Below the pieces are notes generated by a model. It was not told the DNA's origin. It worked only from the letters and a program-made list of their open reading frames with translations, and did no database searches. A program made the translations under genes and the position numbers. A stretch of 64,000 nt of DNA from an uncultured Prevotella sp. (GTDB lineage: Bacteria > Bacteroidota > Bacteroidia > Bacteroidales > Bacteroidaceae). Position 1 is the stretch's first letter, and every line of letters begins with the position of its first letter. Positions 33,346 through 44,053 of this stretch are shown here, piece after piece. Where the stretch lies: positions 1 to 64,000 of the forward strand of contig CAAGKM010000031.1 in assembly GCA_900770395.1 (NCBI GenBank). Reading direction: 5' to 3'.

Positions 33346-36300
33346 TTTAATGACACTTTTACATCCATTGATAATATACACACCTGGACGTAGTTTTTTG
33401 ATGCGTTGCCTTTCTACATCGCGTGCCACCAAAATACCGGCTGGAGTATAAATCGTCACGTATGGCACTTCATCTACTGACTCAATATTTGAAATACCAT
33501 TCCAAATGAATTTAGCAACTACATTGAGGTTGTAGTTTGCTGCACATTCATATACGGGATTTGTAGATACCATATCTCCATTCACACTCCAGCCAACAAA
33601 GTTATAGCCTGCATTAGCAGTCGCCACCAACTTAACAGCTGAGCCATACACAACATCACCAATGGTAGCGACCTCACCTGCCTCATCCGGATCCACAGTG
33701 ATGTTAATGTTTATCTTACCATCATTGTACAGTAGCCAGTTGAGCGAACTGCCATTCTTTCCAGAAAATCCTTCATCATCAATGATATCATTTGTGTACA
33801 CTGTCAGGCAGTAATATCCATTGTCCTTGAGTTCAGAAGTGTTGATACTGAATGTGCGTGCATCTATACGTTCGATATCAAGAGGAGCATTGATGATTTT
33901 ACCCTCATATCTCACGACAAAATCTTCACGGGTGAAAGTAGAGGCGTCAATATCCTTGTTAAAGATTACAGTCACTTTACTAACTGGTGCAACTAAAATA
34001 TCTGACGGACTAATCTCAGGAGAGAATCCTTCTACGGCAAGTATTACATCTGGCTGTGGATCATACTCCACAATATAATTTATCTTACCAGCCTTAGCAG
34101 CCAAATCTGCAAGGTGAATTCTATATTCCTGCATTGGATTGGCATGGTCCTTCATTGTGTATTCCGTTATCCAGACATTATCCATGTCCAATTCTTCACC
34201 CGTGTCCTCATTGATAATACTGCGTATCTTTATCATATTACCAGTCGGAATAAGAGCATTGGCATAGAACCACTCATTAGTGACAGCATCAACTGTAATG
34301 CGGCAGTGCGAGTTATCCACTTGTTCAACTTTGCACATGTCTGAAAGCGTATGCAATCGCTGATTTGTACCATCAGAAAAATATATTCTGTCAGGTTGAT
34401 TCTTGGCGTCAGCCTCATCGTTGGTAATCCATGCCCTGCATGTTTTATCCCCCATGCGTGCATTAATACTGTGTATAAGTTCCTTCACAGTCACCTTATC
34501 CAAAAGTGAAAGGTCAGAATTGCCATAACTTGTCAAGTGCGTATAACTTACATTATACTCATTGAAATGTCCTAACAGAGTACTGGTCAGTCCCCATGTT
34601 GCCCATGAGCACAAGCCAGCATTGATAGAACCAAAGTCTGTTGATATATCATCAGACAATGCCAAAGAGGCATCACCGCCATTGAGAGACGATGAGACGA
34701 TGGCAAAATCTACAAGCAGCCCCTTTTCATTATCTATGATTTCCGGCTGATGGGTCATCATTCTGACATTATCAGCATCACCATTGCCCTTATTATGTAT
34801 AAGGACTGTGAACTCTGCTGGCATCACAGGCTCTATAACATCTTCCGTAAGCGGATTATCACCATAGATGTCACGTTGAACAAAGTATGTAAGGTCGAGC
34901 ACAGGAGCTGGTCTGACAGTCAGGCGGCTTGGATACAGCGATCTTACTTGTTCTCCATTCTCATCGGTGAAATACAGCGTACCTCCAAAGTCATATGCCA
35001 CATCATTATATTCTGCCGCATACTTTGTTGGTATAAACTCATACACTGCTGTTCCGGTAGCTCCAGCTTCAAGTTTCCACTTGTCACCATCAGCTACAAA
35101 GCCGTCCACCCTAAGAAGATGTATCTCCATTTCACGGTTTGTGGCAACATTACCGAACTCGTCGGTTGCGGTGATAACAGAACTGATGTCAGTAAGTTTG
35201 GTGTTACTTCCATTCTCTATTATCATAGTTCCCTGAAAAGCTTGGCGAGTTAACACCAGTTCCTGCTTGATCTGCAGTTTCACTGTGGCACATGTGCTAC
35301 CTTGGGCTTTAAAAAGCTCCTGAGCATCTTCATTCGCAGAATTAAGAAGGTCGGTCTGGTCAACAAATCCCATCTTATTTACTATAGTCATGCAGCTGTC
35401 GATTGAGTTTGTGACAGCATCAAGTTTAGCGATGTCAATATAATTATCACCTGTCACGCTCATTCCGTTGCGTATGCGGTAAGTGTTGACACTTCTCTCT
35501 ATATATGAATCCAGACTGAAGTCATACCACTCACTCTTACCGTATGGCATCATCGGCATGGTTTCCTTACGCAGTGTTTCTATTGGAGTTTCAAAGATTG
35601 TTCCTGCATCATACTTGGTTTTCATCAGGTTATCAATCTCACCTGCTGACTTGAGTACTTGTGCATACGTAGCAGTATCCGCTTTCAGAGCAGGACTATT
35701 GAGACTGATGTCGGCAAGAACGTCATATAGGCTGTCAATAGCGCTTATCAGCTTGAGCTTTTCCTCGTATGTCTGATACAAGCTCTTCAGATGGTCCATT
35801 CCATTTGCCCTTCTTATGTTGGCGTAGTTCTTAGTAGAGCTATTCCAAACGCACTTTAAATTCTTCTTACTCAATTTCCCGTCCTTTGCAAAACAAGCCA
35901 GCGAGCAGGATATTTTACATGTCCATTGATATATGCTGTATAAGTCAACTTGACTTACTGGTCTATGAACGCGCCAAACACCTGGAGTACCACTTGGGTC
36001 TGTTACTTCTATAATAGGCTTTTGCGGTCTTTCCTTTCCTGAGATATCATGTGATGGAGTATCAGTAGGAGAACATGTCCTCAGTAAAAATTTGATATAC
36101 TTTACCAATTTACCATAATTGGCATCTTCACCACAGGGATACTCCCAATTCATATATGTCTCACTTGAACAGAAATATTTCTTAATTGTTGAATCAATTG
36201 AACGATGTGTAGCACGATAAAGACTTGCACTCTCCTTCGGAGTGTTATTATCGAGAGTGACATATACAGGTATGACCTTGCTCTGACCTGCAGGAAGGTC

Positions 36301-39300
36301 GAAACCAGAATACTCATCCAATGGCATAAAGCTGAATTCCTCAGCAGATGGAAGCGATATACATACATTCTCTGCCGTTATCAGTCCCTTATTTATGACA
36401 ACGATATTGTAGAGCAAAGTTCCTCCGTCAAGCACCTTGTTGAGATCCAACTCTCTGGGTGAGACGAGCTCCAGCACAGGTTCTGGCACCTGAGTCTCAT
36501 ATACGAGTTCTGAGGTAATTTCATATTTGTCCTCTACGGTACTTTCCACCACATCCCATGAAACACTTATAGCATTATATGAGATAGTTGCGATATGATG
36601 TGTCGTCTCTCCTGGACTGACCAATACGTTTTGGCGATATGAGTCATGCTTTGGAGAAGTAACATAAACGGTATAATATCCTTCGTCAAGATTGTCAAAC
36701 CGCACACTTCCCGTATTGTCAGTAACTGCCTCATATAGAATACCTCCGGTATTATAGTCCTTAACCTGCACATTGGCGGCTGCAACACCCAGATGTTCTC
36801 CAGCAGCATTGCCATAAACGGTGTTCTCATCCTGTACAAATATTTGCAGGTTACCTTTCTCTTCGCTCACTACCTTTATATTATAATATATGAGCAATCC
36901 GTCACCATTTTCACAATTTACAGCAATCTGCCCCTTCTGTATTACATTCACGTCAAGATTCTCAGGCGAAAACTGCAAGTATACCAATGTACTATCGCCA
37001 GTAGCAAGTGACGGAATGTTGCCACTGCTTCCAAGTGCTACAAACGACTGATGCTGCGGTATATCGACAGTGATCTTACCTGTTTCGCCCAATCCTGAAT
37101 TGGTAAGAATAACAGGAACGAGACGTGGGGTTCCTTTTGTCACTGTGGAATTGATATTGAACACACTGCTCTTCAGTAAGGCATGGCGTGTATTGGTATA
37201 GTTATATACCGTAACTGGCAGTTCCGCTCCCTCGTCTGAAGATAGGATAATACGCATACGTTCCCAGTCGTCTTTGGTTGTAAGCTCGCTGGATACAAGT
37301 GTCATCTCCACGTCTGCGGTTGCATTTCCTGCTATTACATCAAGAGGCTTGCATGTGAGCAGATAGTGTCCCTTAGTATCGTCAATAGTAGCCTTGATGT
37401 TATGCAAAGGCAATGAGGTAAGGTTCTTTACAGAGACTTTGAAATTATATGGTTCGTTAATATACACCATATTCTTGATATAGTTGGCCGATGGACGTGC
37501 CATGCCATAAACATCAACATCCGATGTGGTCTCTTCTGCTCCTTCGCCAGACATACAAACACCAAACGAGTACCTACCACCAATAGCACCTGGCAGGGTA
37601 TAGTCAACGACGAATGTACCATCAGAAGCAGTAACTGCCTTTAATGTGGTCTTCTCTCCGTATGCTACAACATAAGGTTCTATCTCCACATTACTGACAT
37701 TACCGGTATTTCTCGGCTTAACTTGTCCTGCCAGATGTACTGTCTCGCCTATTTTATACACCTTCTTATCAGTGTTTATTGTATAGGTGTATGCAGATAC
37801 GACATTCAGCTTACATGCGTAGATATTATTTGTTGTCAGCAGTTCGGCAAAAGCGTTATTGGCATTGCATTGTGCAAATACGCTATAAGCACCAACTGCG
37901 GTTGGAGCCGTAAGTGTAATTCCTATTTCGGTCTGCTCACCACCTGCAACCCTCTCAGGAACAGTCAGCGCAATAGTCTTGTCTGCCACATCCAACTTAA
38001 TGACACTTTTTGCAGGAATGTCTGACGAACCGATATTCTTCAGCATGATGTTCATCTCATAATCGTCCCCACACACCACTTCTGCCTTGTCTATGGAAAT
38101 ATCAGAAATTATGGCATCCGGCAATGTCTGGTCGGTTATCATAATCCATGCACTTCCCAGATTATATCCGGCACAATGTGCCGTTATATTAGCTATTCTG
38201 TTGCCCTCTTGCACGTCATTAGACTCCACTTCCAAAGTAAAGGTGGCGCTACGTTTTCCTGGAAGAATAGTGACTTGCTTGGGAATAATCACTCCATCAA
38301 CGTCACAAGAGATAGTAACGGAAAGTGCATCTGTGACATCCGTATTGCGCTCAAGTGTTAACTCCACCTTATCCTTGTCTCCCTCAAGAATTGTGGTCTT
38401 GTTGGACTTAAGGGTAAGTGTAGGTCCATCATTGTCGGTAATTCGTATCTTACGCTCTACCGACGACTGCTGCGCACCCGTTGGATTACAGTCACAAGTT
38501 GTGATATACACAGCCGCCTTCAGAGTGACTGTACGCTCTCCCTCACTGTCTGCATTGTCTATAACGCCTATTACGATGGTCTTCTCAACCTCATCCTTCT
38601 CCATTGTAATGGTTTTAGGATATATCAAGTCACCGGCTCCGTCGTCTGACAATCTCAGAGTAATGGAATTTCCAGTCACTCCAGTGCGGGTTACCGTGGC
38701 ATGAGCAGCATTCACTCCGTCGCCTTCGTTGATTATTTTAGGCGTAATAGTCATGTCAATAGCCGGCACGTCATCATCTTTGAGTATCAATAGTGTCTTG
38801 GCTATTTCATAACCGGCAGCCGTGGCGGTCACCTCTATAGTCTCCTCACTTGCCGGTATGTCATCGTCCACTACCTGAATGTCAACGGTCACGACCTTTT
38901 CATCTTTGAGTATTAACGCTTTGTTGGTAAACTTGAAGCGTTTTGGCTGTTCTATAGCAAGGCTTACTGGAGTGTCTTTGCTCACGCGTTTGTCTGTCTC
39001 AATGGTAAGATGGATGGTCTCTCCCTCTCCGTATTCCTTCTTGTCTGACAACACGCTTAGAACTCTCAGGTCATTGTCTTCTATAATAATGGTGTCACAA
39101 GTGTTGCCATAACCGTTTCCACTGATAGTTACTATTGACACTGAGTCCTCATCCAATTGGCTGTTATCCAGAATACGGATATAGAAATATGCCGCAGACT
39201 GTCCCTCGTCGATGGTTACAGTCTTGGGAGCGGATACTCGCTTGTCTCCCGACACAACAACATCAAATGTCTCAGCATTAGTCCATGAACCGCTTCGCTT

Positions 39301-40680
39301 CAGGCTGACAGCGATGTTGCCCTGACCTTCCACCGCATTGTTGACCGCAGACTTTACATATAATTTCTTACCGACCTCAACAATGCCGGCACTTAGTCCA
39401 GTGTTATTCGCCTGTGCATCCACTGTTTCTCCTGCATTTGCACTTGGCACAAGAGTTATCATAACATTTGACTTGCCGTCAATGCCTAATATCTGTGGCA
39501 AAGTGAAGGTTGCCGTTCGGGTGACATTGGCACCCACATCAAGAGTACCTGTATAATAAGAGGTGTGAAGCAATACACTTTGCTTGTCGTCTTTAGTAAG
39601 ATATATAAGCTCACGCCATCCTGAAGCGGAAGCTGTAGAACCTTCATTCGCCACTGTCCATGATACCGTCATCACATCATTAGGAGCATACTTGTCTATA
39701 TTGCAACTAACCGTGGGAATTGTGAAATCCACATCATTGATCTTTTTTGCCACTCTAATATCAAACATATTCCATCCTTCTGCCGCCTTATACAGGTCAA
39801 CGCTTTCCTCTGGAACATAGATAACAGTGGTCATAGGCAAGTTTGCAAATGCCGAGCCGCCCACTGACGGTGGCATCTTGGCATAGCATGTTATCTCCTT
39901 AAGAGCCGACGCACTGGCAAAGGCACGTGACTTAACCTCTGTAACTGATGATGGCAGGATTACCTGTTGCAGACTCGAATTGCCGTTGAATGCGTATGAT
40001 GGCACTGCAGTTAGCGATGTGCATCTTGACAGATCTATATACGAGCAATTCTGAAATCCGTTCACTCTCGAGACATCTGACTCGCTCAGATTTCCCTGTA
40101 CGATAAGCTGATACACGTCATCTGTACTGTGTCCTGAAATTGCGGTGCTTATCGCATTACTCAGATAACCTTTCACGAAATCATCTATTATCACCAAACC
40201 TGTAACAGGGTCAAATGAGTTGGCTCCAGGATTGGATGGTGATGTCGGGTTGTAAGGTGGGATCTCAGGGTCTGGCTCGTCTCCACCACCAGGTGGAAAG
40301 TCGGGAACATCTGGATTGGCAGGACTGTTGGGCGAGTATTCAAACACTGCAACAATCCTCGTGTCTTCAGCTGACATAGTATATGTCATCGAAGTGTTAG
40401 CAGACAATACATTGCCATCGCAATTCCATCCTATAAACTTATAACCAGCATGATTGTATGCAACCAAAGTGACCTCTTCTCCCTGAACATATAAGCCATC
40501 TGATGATCTCATCTCCACACTACCGGCACCGAATGGAGACACATCGCAAATCAGCTTATATTTAGTCACCTGCGAAGGAGAGTCTGGATTGGGAGGGTTT
40601 ACGGGATCATATTTGTCTTGAGCGACCATATTAACACAGCCAAAGACAATGATTAGAATCATCAAAAACAAATTTTTCAT
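33343..40680 (-). CDS. Giant multidomain surface adhesin-like protein
   Basis: 2445 residues. Signal peptide about 1-20 (ending NMVA-Q). Domains by pattern: InlB/Flg_new-like repeat (about 42-113, GYKFIGWNCDGN), Pro-rich linker, BspA-type LRR (about 190-300), CARDB-like (about 315-430), four Calx-beta-like repeats (about 440-890, each ending near an IxDxD such as TIIIEDND), a second CARDB-like region, a carboxypeptidase-regulatory-like beta fold (about 1270-1375), a helical cysteine-bearing region (about 1500-1760), an SbsA Ig-like domain (about 2220-2267, KVTVIFNKDIDASTF), another InlB-like repeat (GYNFVGWSVNGD near 2360) and a C-terminal segment VTIYTPAGILVAR ending RPGVYIINGCKSVIK. That end resembles type IX secretion sorting domains. 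Probably a cell-surface or secreted adhesin; ligand unknown. Co-transcribed with the BspA-like gene 20 nt upstream. Confidence 0.82.
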   Translation of the reverse strand: MKNLFLMILIIVFGCVNMVAQDKYDPVNPPNPDSPSQVTKYKLICDVSPFGAGSVEMRSSDGLYVQGEEVTLVAYNHAGYKFIGWNCDGNVLSANTSMTYTMSAEDTRIVAVFEYSPNSPANPDVPDFPPGGGDEPDPEIPPYNPTSPSNPGANSFDPVTGLVIIDDFVKGYLSNAISTAISGHSTDDVYQLIVQGNLSESDVSRVNGFQNCSYIDLSRCTSLTAVPSYAFNGNSSLQQVILPSSVTEVKSRAFASASALKEITCYAKMPPSVGGSAFANLPMTTVIYVPEESVDLYKAAEGWNMFDIRVAKKINDVDFTIPTVSCNIDKYAPNDVMTVSWTVANEGSTASASGWRELIYLTKDDKQSVLLHTSYYTGTLDVGANVTRTATFTLPQILGIDGKSNVMITLVPSANAGETVDAQANNTGLSAGIVEVGKKLYVKSAVNNAVEGQGNIAVSLKRSGSWTNAETFDVVVSGDKRVSAPKTVTIDEGQSAAYFYIRILDNSQLDEDSVSIVTISGNGYGNTCDTIIIEDNDLRVLSVLSDKKEYGEGETIHLTIETDKRVSKDTPVSLAIEQPKRFKFTNKALILKDEKVVTVDIQVVDDDIPASEETIEVTATAAGYEIAKTLLILKDDDVPAIDMTITPKIINEGDGVNAAHATVTRTGVTGNSITLRLSDDGAGDLIYPKTITMEKDEVEKTIVIGVIDNADSEGERTVTLKAAVYITTCDCNPTGAQQSSVERKIRITDNDGPTLTLKSNKTTILEGDKDKVELTLERNTDVTDALSVTISCDVDGVIIPKQVTILPGKRSATFTLEVESNDVQEGNRIANITAHCAGYNLGSAWIMITDQTLPDAIISDISIDKAEVVCGDDYEMNIMLKNIGSSDIPAKSVIKLDVADKTIALTVPERVAGGEQTEIGITLTAPTAVGAYSVFAQCNANNAFAELLTTNNIYACKLNVVSAYTYTINTDKKVYKIGETVHLAGQVKPRNTGNVSNVEIEPYVVAYGEKTTLKAVTASDGTFVVDYTLPGAIGGRYSFGVCMSGEGAEETTSDVDVYGMARPSANYIKNMVYINEPYNFKVSVKNLTSLPLHNIKATIDDTKGHYLLTCKPLDVIAGNATADVEMTLVSSELTTKDDWERMRIILSSDEGAELPVTVYNYTNTRHALLKSSVFNINSTVTKGTPRLVPVILTNSGLGETGKITVDIPQHQSFVALGSSGNIPSLATGDSTLVYLQFSPENLDVNVIQKGQIAVNCENGDGLLIYYNIKVVSEEKGNLQIFVQDENTVYGNAAGEHLGVAAANVQVKDYNTGGILYEAVTDNTGSVRFDNLDEGYYTVYVTSPKHDSYRQNVLVSPGETTHHIATISYNAISVSWDVVESTVEDKYEITSELVYETQVPEPVLELVSPRELDLNKVLDGGTLLYNIVVINKGLITAENVCISLPSAEEFSFMPLDEYSGFDLPAGQSKVIPVYVTLDNNTPKESASLYRATHRSIDSTIKKYFCSSETYMNWEYPCGEDANYGKLVKYIKFLLRTCSPTDTPSHDISGKERPQKPIIEVTDPSGTPGVWRVHRPVSQVDLYSIYQWTCKISCSLACFAKDGKLSKKNLKCVWNSSTKNYANIRRANGMDHLKSLYQTYEEKLKLISAIDSLYDVLADISLNSPALKADTATYAQVLKSAGEIDNLMKTKYDAGTIFETPIETLRKETMPMMPYGKSEWYDFSLDSYIERSVNTYRIRNGMSVTGDNYIDIAKLDAVTNSIDSCMTIVNKMGFVDQTDLLNSANEDAQELFKAQGSTCATVKLQIKQELVLTRQAFQGTMIIENGSNTKLTDISSVITATDEFGNVATNREMEIHLLRVDGFVADGDKWKLEAGATGTAVYEFIPTKYAAEYNDVAYDFGGTLYFTDENGEQVRSLYPSRLTVRPAPVLDLTYFVQRDIYGDNPLTEDVIEPVMPAEFTVLIHNKGNGDADNVRMMTHQPEIIDNEKGLLVDFAIVSSSLNGGDASLALSDDISTDFGSINAGLCSWATWGLTSTLLGHFNEYNVSYTHLTSYGNSDLSLLDKVTVKELIHSINARMGDKTCRAWITNDEADAKNQPDRIYFSDGTNQRLHTLSDMCKVEQVDNSHCRITVDAVTNEWFYANALIPTGNMIKIRSIINEDTGEELDMDNVWITEYTMKDHANPMQEYRIHLADLAAKAGKINYIVEYDPQPDVILAVEGFSPEISPSDILVAPVSKVTVIFNKDIDASTFTREDFVVRYEGKIINAPLDIERIDARTFSINTSELKDNGYYCLTVYTNDIIDDEGFSGKNGSSLNWLLYNDGKININITVDPDEAGEVATIGDVVYGSAVKLVATANAGYNFVGWSVNGDMVSTNPVYECAANYNLNVVAKFIWNGISNIESVDEVPYVTIYTPAGILVARDVERQRIKKLRPGVYIINGCKSVIK

Positions 40681-40700
40681 AATTTGCCTGTTTTTATAAT

Positions 40701-43502
40701 TTATTTCTTCACAACAACTTTCTTTCCATTGATGATATATATGCCGTTGTCTTTAGCATCCTCAACCTTTGTACCGGAAATTGTATAGATGGTATTGTCG
40801 CCATTTTGCTTAACTACAGTATCAACACCTGTAGTATCGTCATCTCCAAATATCAGAGAGAATCTGGCAGAAGCACCCTTAGTTCCATCAAACTGATATA
40901 TGGCACCGTCTGTCAGTTCTATGCTCTTGCCTGTCTCACTGTCTGCAAGAACCACCTTTGTATTGTGGTTTCCATCCATTGTTATCGCATATTTACCAGC
41001 CTTTGGACAATATGTCATGAGCTGTATATTATCTGCAGGAACAGGGCGCTCATTGATGGCGTAGTTGGCATTTCCTCCGACGCTGTATATCTGGCATACG
41101 TCAGTAGTGATGAATTTAGCCGCATCCTTGTCTATCTCGTAGCAGGCGGAAGCATTGGCATTGAGTACAACTCGTGTACGGTCCTTATTACCGTCTGCAT
41201 CGCTCAGATAGAAGTTCATTACCTCCCTAACTGCACCTCTGACTGCTGCTCTTGCCTGTTCTGAGTCTTTGACCTTTCTTGTTATCTGTCTTCCATCCAA
41301 ATCGAATGTAATAGCGGAGAGGTCTTCTGGACGCTGCACGAAGAATGCCTCTCCTGGCATAAGCACATAGTTGTCATCAACAGGAGAATATGCCTCATAT
41401 TTCCTACTATATATATTCCATACTGTTATTGGGGCTGAAATATTCATGTTGCGTGTGTCATAATAGCAAGGATAAGGATTGCCAACAAGATTCCAACTGC
41501 GGTTATGAGCAAACTCACTGGCATATTCGTTAAGCACTACTACTGCCTTCTCATTCGTCAACAGATTGCTAAGACCCGATGGCTTGAAAGCGGGCATTTC
41601 AAACTCACAGAAATCTATATCACGTCCATTTGAATCTATTGCACGTACATTCATTATATATCCTTCGTATGCCTTCATTTTTCCGTCTGCAGGCACATCA
41701 ATCCATGTATAGTTGAGGTCTCCTAAGGCTCTGTTTTCTCCAGAGTATTTTCTGATAACGAAATCTACAGTACCTTCGGTTATAACTTTAATGTCTTTGA
41801 TATTCACATCATACGGGAAACTTACAAATATCCACCTTTCGCATGGGGTTCTTAATATCGTTGTTGCTTCTTCTGCTGTCATTGCGATATTGTTTACAAG
41901 TGAGGTCATACAAACACTTTCACTATTATTATATGCTCTACGATAGTCATAATATCCAGTGTATTTCTTAAGTGCTAACGCACCACTACCTGAAATAGTG
42001 ATCGCACCATAATAATAATCACTGTTTATTTCTGCACGTTGGAGCATCATATCGGGGGTATAACCTTCTTCGCGGTCATCAGTATCAACTGTAAGAGAGA
42101 AGGGGAAGCATGTATAATACACCTGCGGTTTATAAGAAGCTATACTGTTGATGGTATAAAAATCACTCCAACCTGGAGTTGACTTATATGCAGAAAGACT
42201 GACAGAGGGGACGTAAAGCGTCACCTGACTTAAATCAACAGAACCGATTGGACATTTGCCACCTATATATGCGGGAGAGATGGCCTTCATTGTGATATTC
42301 TTTAGATTCTTGCAGCTACTAAAAGGAATGCCATCACACCATTCAAGAGATGCCGGCAATTCCACTTCTTCCAAAGACGTACAGTTATAAAATGACCCAG
42401 ACATAATCTTAGTCAATCCTTCATTAAGAATTACTTTGCTAAGGTATTTACAGTTTCCGAAAGCATTTACCTCAATATTCTTCATTGTTGAAGGCATTCT
42501 GACTTCCTGTATGGCAGTACTTTCAAAAGTAGATGATTGTATTGTTGTCAATCCCTCTGAAAAATTCACAATTTTAAGGGATGTACAGTTTGAGAACATG
42601 CTGTGACCCGTTTCCCTTAAAGTAGAGGGCAATGTCACCTCACGCAATGAGGTACAGCTACTAAAAACATTGGAACCGGCACTGGTTAATCCCTCTGGCA
42701 ATGTCATAGTTTCGATAGACTTACATGCCGAAAAGCACCTGTCTCCTATAGACTTAATATTTACGGGTAAGGTGATTTTCTCCATTGCAAAACGAGAGGA
42801 CAACCAATACGACGGCAAAGCCTTGCAATCAGCTTCACTTAGGTCTATCTCTACAAGATTTGGCATATAGTCCTTTACCGTTGACAAATCCGCATTGTTT
42901 ATAGCTCCGGCTATAGAGAGCTTGTTTACTTCCTGCAGATAATCTACCTTTTTTATAACCTCATCCGCGAGCGTTCCCGATGTTGTTATTGTCACGAACA
43001 CAGAAATACCGTCTCCATCTATCAATACATTATTACTATTCCATCTTTCGTTGGCAATACGGTAACTATGTATCGTGCCTGCAGGGATATATATCTTAAG
43101 ATTACTACGCAAATTCCCTTCCAATGTTGGCGGGACAGATGTTTTTAGCGTCAGTTTCTTCAGATTATCGACATAGCTAAACGCATTATTCTTTATTTCC
43201 TTAATTGTTACAGGAAGGGTTATAGTTTTCACTTTTTTATCATACCCTGAATTAGAATAATTATTCACGGAACGAACAGTATAATTGGTATTATCATACT
43301 TTATTGCTTCCGGCACAATGACATTTTCCTCCATTCCATAATTACCGAAAAGAACTTGTGCCACCTTGTTACCTATGTCCAAATGATAACGTAAGCCATC
43401 TACATCGACATAGTCTTTGCTGAACGTCCAATTTGTCTCATCTCCCAATGCCACAACACATATTAGCAATGACATCATACTAATAATAAGTCTCTTAATC
43501 AT
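40701..43502 (-). CDS. BspA-like leucine-rich repeat surface protein
   Basis: 933 residues with a signal peptide of about 20 (LLICVVALG). From about 70 to 440 it carries LRR_5 (BspA-type) repeats of about 23 residues, for example KSIETMTLPEGLTSAGSNVF, TSLREVTLPSTLRETGHSMF and KYLSKVILNEGLTKIMSGSF. A large beta-rich region follows (GNPYPCYYDTRNMNISAPIT, GEAFFVQRPEDLSAITFDLD). The C-terminus, YTISGTKVEDAKDNGIYIIN then GKKVVVKK, looks like a type IX secretion sorting end and resembles that of the next gene. BspA relatives bind fibronectin or other host proteins; no ligand can be read here. No promoter was recognised in 43503-43656. Confidence 0.85.
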   Translation of the reverse strand: MIKRLIISMMSLLICVVALGDETNWTFSKDYVDVDGLRYHLDIGNKVAQVLFGNYGMEENVIVPEAIKYDNTNYTVRSVNNYSNSGYDKKVKTITLPVTIKEIKNNAFSYVDNLKKLTLKTSVPPTLEGNLRSNLKIYIPAGTIHSYRIANERWNSNNVLIDGDGISVFVTITTSGTLADEVIKKVDYLQEVNKLSIAGAINNADLSTVKDYMPNLVEIDLSEADCKALPSYWLSSRFAMEKITLPVNIKSIGDRCFSACKSIETMTLPEGLTSAGSNVFSSCTSLREVTLPSTLRETGHSMFSNCTSLKIVNFSEGLTTIQSSTFESTAIQEVRMPSTMKNIEVNAFGNCKYLSKVILNEGLTKIMSGSFYNCTSLEEVELPASLEWCDGIPFSSCKNLKNITMKAISPAYIGGKCPIGSVDLSQVTLYVPSVSLSAYKSTPGWSDFYTINSIASYKPQVYYTCFPFSLTVDTDDREEGYTPDMMLQRAEINSDYYYGAITISGSGALALKKYTGYYDYRRAYNNSESVCMTSLVNNIAMTAEEATTILRTPCERWIFVSFPYDVNIKDIKVITEGTVDFVIRKYSGENRALGDLNYTWIDVPADGKMKAYEGYIMNVRAIDSNGRDIDFCEFEMPAFKPSGLSNLLTNEKAVVVLNEYASEFAHNRSWNLVGNPYPCYYDTRNMNISAPITVWNIYSRKYEAYSPVDDNYVLMPGEAFFVQRPEDLSAITFDLDGRQITRKVKDSEQARAAVRGAVREVMNFYLSDADGNKDRTRVVLNANASACYEIDKDAAKFITTDVCQIYSVGGNANYAINERPVPADNIQLMTYCPKAGKYAITMDGNHNTKVVLADSETGKSIELTDGAIYQFDGTKGASARFSLIFGDDDTTGVDTVVKQNGDNTIYTISGTKVEDAKDNGIYIINGKKVVVKK

Positions 43503-43656
43503 AACGTTTTATTAATTCTTAATTCCGCAACACTATAGTTTAACATTTATAATGACCTAAGCAACTTTTTGTTACTCACAGTTTTGTCATGTCAGAAAAT
43601 TCACTTATCTTAGTGTTGCATTAAAAATAAGGCAAAACTCTGAATGACATTGCAAT

Positions 43657-43863
43657 TTAAATGAATTTTCCGAAATATAAGCCAGAATAATAAAAAATTA
43701 AATATTTTCTCTCAAGTTTCCATGTGCCTTGAAGATTTGCGAAATTAATTTCATTGTCGTCGTCATTTCCACATGAAGAAAATACGAAACAAGCAACCAA
43801 TAGGCAAAAGAAAGTTGCTATTGTCAGATGTCCTAAACATCTTCTAATAAAACTTTTGTTCAT
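43657..43863 (-). pseudogene. Truncated lipocalin-like lipoprotein
   Basis: 68 residues from the ATG at 43863 (MNKSFIRRCLGHLTIATFFC). A lipoprotein signal ends at FSSCGNDDD. The sequence FANLQGTWKLERKYLIF matches the start of Bacteroidales lipocalin-like lipoproteins, which are normally about 130-170 residues. Here the frame ends only 20 residues into the fold, with no continuation seen in other frames over the next 100 bases. A promoter remains upstream, so a truncated gene is more likely than a complete small one. Confidence 0.55.
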
Positions 43864-43954
43864 AAAAAATCCCTGATATGTGTCGGGCACAACTTTTAAT
43901 TTAAATATGTATTTTACAAGTTTCACTTACTGCCCAATATGACAAATAGCGATG

Positions 43955-43985
43955 CAAAGGTACTAATATAAAGCCAAAACTACAA
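43955..43985 (-). promoter_or_regulatory. Promoter of the truncated lipoprotein gene
   Basis: Minus strand TTG (43985-43983), a 20-bp spacer, TACCTTTG (43962-43955), about 90 bases before the ATG at 43863. Confidence 0.6.
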
Positions 43986-44053
43986 TGGTTAAGTGTAGCC
44001 GATATGGAGACATGTATAGATATTCGCTACACTAACCGTCATTGACTATAGAC

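Noticed and set aside
33343..40680. Lipoprotein signal (FGC) at the N-terminus of the giant protein
   Set aside because: The lipobox fit is poor at -2 and there is a good type I cleavage site at about residue 20; with the sorting-like C-terminus, ordinary Sec export is more likely.
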